Assembly: GCA_038124025.1 (NCBI GenBank)
Contig: JAYPBC010000010.1
Coordinates: forward strand, 4,685 to 68,684
Direction: 5' to 3'
From: UBA1275 sp038124025
GTDB taxonomy: Bacteria > Bacteroidota > Rhodothermia > Balneolales > Balneolaceae
Length of the DNA: 64,000 bases
The notes under the pieces: model-generated
The model's input: the letters and a program-made list of their open reading frames with translations, nothing else
Databases searched by the model: none
What the model was told of the DNA's origin: nothing
Translations under genes and position numbers: made by a program
Shown: positions 62,704 to 64,000 of the stretch, in pieces
How the letters are laid out: every line of letters starts with the position of its first letter
Numbering within the stretch: position 1 is the first letter of the stretch

Positions 62704-63543
62704 TTAAGAAGGGGAACGCTTAAATTTCTCCCAATTTGGCTTCCTTTTTTCCAAAAAAGCATTCTTACCCTCTTCGGCTTCATCGGTCATATACGCCAAT
62801 CGAGTTGCTTCTCCAGCAAAAACTTGTTGCCCAACTAAGCCATCATCGATGAGATTAAAGGCAAATTTTACCATTTTTGTAGCTGTTGGGCTTTTTTGTA
62901 GAATTTCTTGTGCCCACTGATATGCCGTCTCCTCGAGTTTATCATGGGGGACGACCGCATTGACCATTCCCATTTCAAAGGCTTCCTGTGCAGAGTAGTT
63001 TCTACCTAAGAAGAATATTTCACGAGCTCTTTTTTGGCCTATTTGACGGGCCAAGTAGGCTGAGCCAAAGCCCCCATCAAAACTTGCAACATCGGTATCG
63101 GTTTGCTTAAAAATGGCATGTTCTTTACTAGCAAGCGTTAAATCGCAGGTCACGTGTAAACTGTGACCACCCCCAACCGCCCATCCCGGTACCACCGCAA
63201 TAACCACCTTAGGCATAATTCGGATAAGTCGCTGCACCTCTAGTATATTCAGCCTTGGAATTCCATCTTCCGCCTTATATCCTGTTTTTGCACGCACCCG
63301 TTGGTCACCTCCTGAGCAAAAAGCCCAGCCTCCATCTTTGGCCGAGGGTCCTTCACCTGAAAGTAAAACGACTCCTATAGAGTTATCCTCTTTCGCATCA
63401 ACTAGTGCCTCATATAGTTCAAAAACTGTTTTTGGGCGAAAAGCATTACGCACTTCTGGACGATTAAAAGCAATGCGCGCCACACCATTTCTGGTTGCGT
63501 AGGTGATATCTTCATATGTTTTTTTAGAGGTCCATGTACTCAT
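62704..63543 (-). CDS. menB: 1,4-dihydroxy-2-naphthoyl-CoA synthase (MenB)
   Basis: This 279-aa crotonase has the MenB features: WAFCSGGDQRVR, PGWAVGGGHSLHVTCDLTLAS, and FKQTDTDVASFDGGFGSAYLARQIGQKRAREIFFLGR (split here over 146-182), then GLVGQQVFAGEATRLAYMTDEAEEGKNAFLEKRKP at the C-terminus. Residue 149 is Asp, as in the mycobacterial type II enzyme that does not need bicarbonate, instead of the Gly of E. coli MenB. It closes the naphthoate ring in menaquinone synthesis. A ribosome site AGGAG (63549-63553) precedes the ATG. It is preceded on the same strand by menH. Confidence 0.95.
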   Translation of the reverse strand: MSTWTSKKTYEDITYATRNGVARIAFNRPEVRNAFRPKTVFELYEALVDAKEDNSIGVVLLSGEGPSAKDGGWAFCSGGDQRVRAKTGYKAEDGIPRLNILEVQRLIRIMPKVVIAVVPGWAVGGGHSLHVTCDLTLASKEHAIFKQTDTDVASFDGGFGSAYLARQIGQKRAREIFFLGRNYSAQEAFEMGMVNAVVPHDKLEETAYQWAQEILQKSPTATKMVKFAFNLIDDGLVGQQVFAGEATRLAYMTDEAEEGKNAFLEKRKPNWEKFKRSPS

Positions 63544-63548
63544 AAATA

Positions 63549-63553
63549 CTCCT
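63549..63553 (-). promoter_or_regulatory. Shine-Dalgarno AGGAG for menB
   Basis: On the minus strand AGGAG ends about 5 nt before the ATG at 63543 in the 36-bp gap after menH. It fixes the menB start. Confidence 0.55.
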
Positions 63554-63579
63554 TTTGGATATCCAGTTAAGTGGGTCTG

Positions 63580-64000
63580 TTATAGCTGAGAAATAAAGAG
63601 TTCGATTTCTTTCAGCCAGGTTTTTGGGGCGTCCCAGTGCACGCGATGGCCAGCTCCTTTTATAATACTAAGATAAGAAGAAGGTAGCATTAGATGCATT
63701 CGCTGATTAATGGCTATAAACTTTGAGTCATCTTCTCCCACCATTAGGAGTACGGGCATGCGCAGGCTGCAAAGTCGATCTTCCACGCAGGGCATGGTTC
63801 CTGCACCAAATCCGAGTAAGCTATTAGCTATATAGGAGGGTTGCTGAGTCTGTTGAACACGTTTGTAAGCTGTACTGAGACTTCGTGCATTAGGGGTGTT
63901 AAATAGGGTTATATTTTCCCAATATCGTAAAAAAGACGAATAATCTGCCATTATTTCATCGGCTCGTTGGGCGTCTAAGCTTTGTCTACTTTGACGTTCC
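63580..64000 (-). CDS. menH: MenH-like alpha/beta hydrolase (C-terminal part; 5' end cut by window)
   Basis: The frame stays open to the window end. The visible part begins ERQSRQSLDAQRADEIMADY and goes on with FLRYWENITLF, the C-terminal pattern of MenH (ER...R..D...A..I). The C-terminal active-site His is in IKGAGHRVHWDAP and the Asp in MLVGEDDS-type VLLMVGEDDSKF. MenH releases pyruvate to give 2-succinyl-6-hydroxy-2,4-cyclohexadiene-1-carboxylate in menaquinone synthesis. It is 36 bp upstream of menB on the same strand. The catalytic Ser is beyond the window. Confidence 0.8.
   Translation of the reverse strand, partial: ERQSRQSLDAQRADEIMADYSSFLRYWENITLFNTPNARSLSTAYKRVQQTQQPSYIANSLLGFGAGTMPCVEDRLCSLRMPVLLMVGEDDSKFIAINQRMHLMLPSSYLSIIKGAGHRVHWDAPKTWLKEIELFISQL

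Noticed and set aside
1..64000. tRNA, rRNA, CRISPR, prophage or transposase
   Set aside because: None was found by eye: no cloverleaf-like segment in the gaps, no spaced direct repeats and no integrase, transposase or phage protein. A tool such as a tRNA or Rfam scan would settle this.

Overview
The window looks like chromosome of a marine bacterium in the Bacteroidota/Balneolota-Rhodothermota (FCB) group. The signs are: a secreted protein with a type IX secretion-style C-terminal sorting tail (28044-30863); a TonB-dependent receptor with an N-terminal carboxypeptidase-like domain (56672-59605); a short primary sigma factor without region 1.1 (42428-43282); an AccD without the zinc-ribbon cysteines (18822-19667); a fused GlcN6P-deaminase/PIG-L protein (1-1189); and two promoter-like TAnnTTTG motifs. 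A mycobacterial-type fused oxoglutarate decarboxylase/dehydrogenase (33876-37517) points more to Balneolota/Rhodothermota than to classical Bacteroidetes. I see no rRNA, tRNA, CRISPR array, prophage or insertion sequence. Nearly everything is core or lineage-typical, with 49 coding genes called. One 100-N assembly gap lies at 59739-59838.

0-9.4 kb: nagB-PIG-L fusion (cut by the window start) divergent from tatD; pdxB; pyrimidine-nucleoside phosphorylase; then a co-directional run of pspA, two unrecognised genes, an enoyl-CoA hydratase and a CorC/HlyC-type membrane protein. 9.4-14.9 kb: a Ycf46/Vps4-like AAA+ ATPase, a small membrane protein, azurin with its own terminator, pheA and xseA. 15-27 kb: pyrC, a secreted EEP-family nuclease/phosphatase, tsaB, accD, obg, dprA, a phosphohexomutase, a DUF3109 protein, rpoN and a DNA-glycosylase-annotated orphan family. 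27-37.5 kb: a UbiA-like prenyltransferase, a giant secreted beta-propeller protein, and a carbon/nitrogen block (class-III aminotransferase, succinate-semialdehyde-type dehydrogenase, Kgd). 37.7-43.3 kb: oligoendopeptidase F, a GAF/degenerate-GGDEF-like protein coupled to deoB, and rpoD. 43.3-51.3 kb: a GNAT protein, then a four-gene unit (beta-propeller histidine kinase, LuxR-type regulator, aromatic/Ser-rich lipoprotein, FadL-like outer-membrane protein) closed by a terminator. 51.4-60.6 kb: a ybbA/ybbP/tesA-like group, a second SGNH hydrolase, and a TonB receptor followed by an SGNH-hydrolase lipoprotein broken by the gap. 60.7-64 kb: grpE-dnaJ and, on the other strand, menH-menB.

Functional links: deoB and the nucleoside phosphorylase form a deoxyribose/ribose-phosphate salvage route. 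MenH, MenB and possibly the UbiA-like protein belong to menaquinone synthesis. Kgd and the dehydrogenase can form the succinic-semialdehyde bypass of the TCA cycle. PspA (an ESCRT-III superfamily member) with the AAA+ ATPase and the two orphan genes is the best candidate for an undescribed membrane-maintenance system. The kinase/regulator/lipoprotein/OMP unit is the second.
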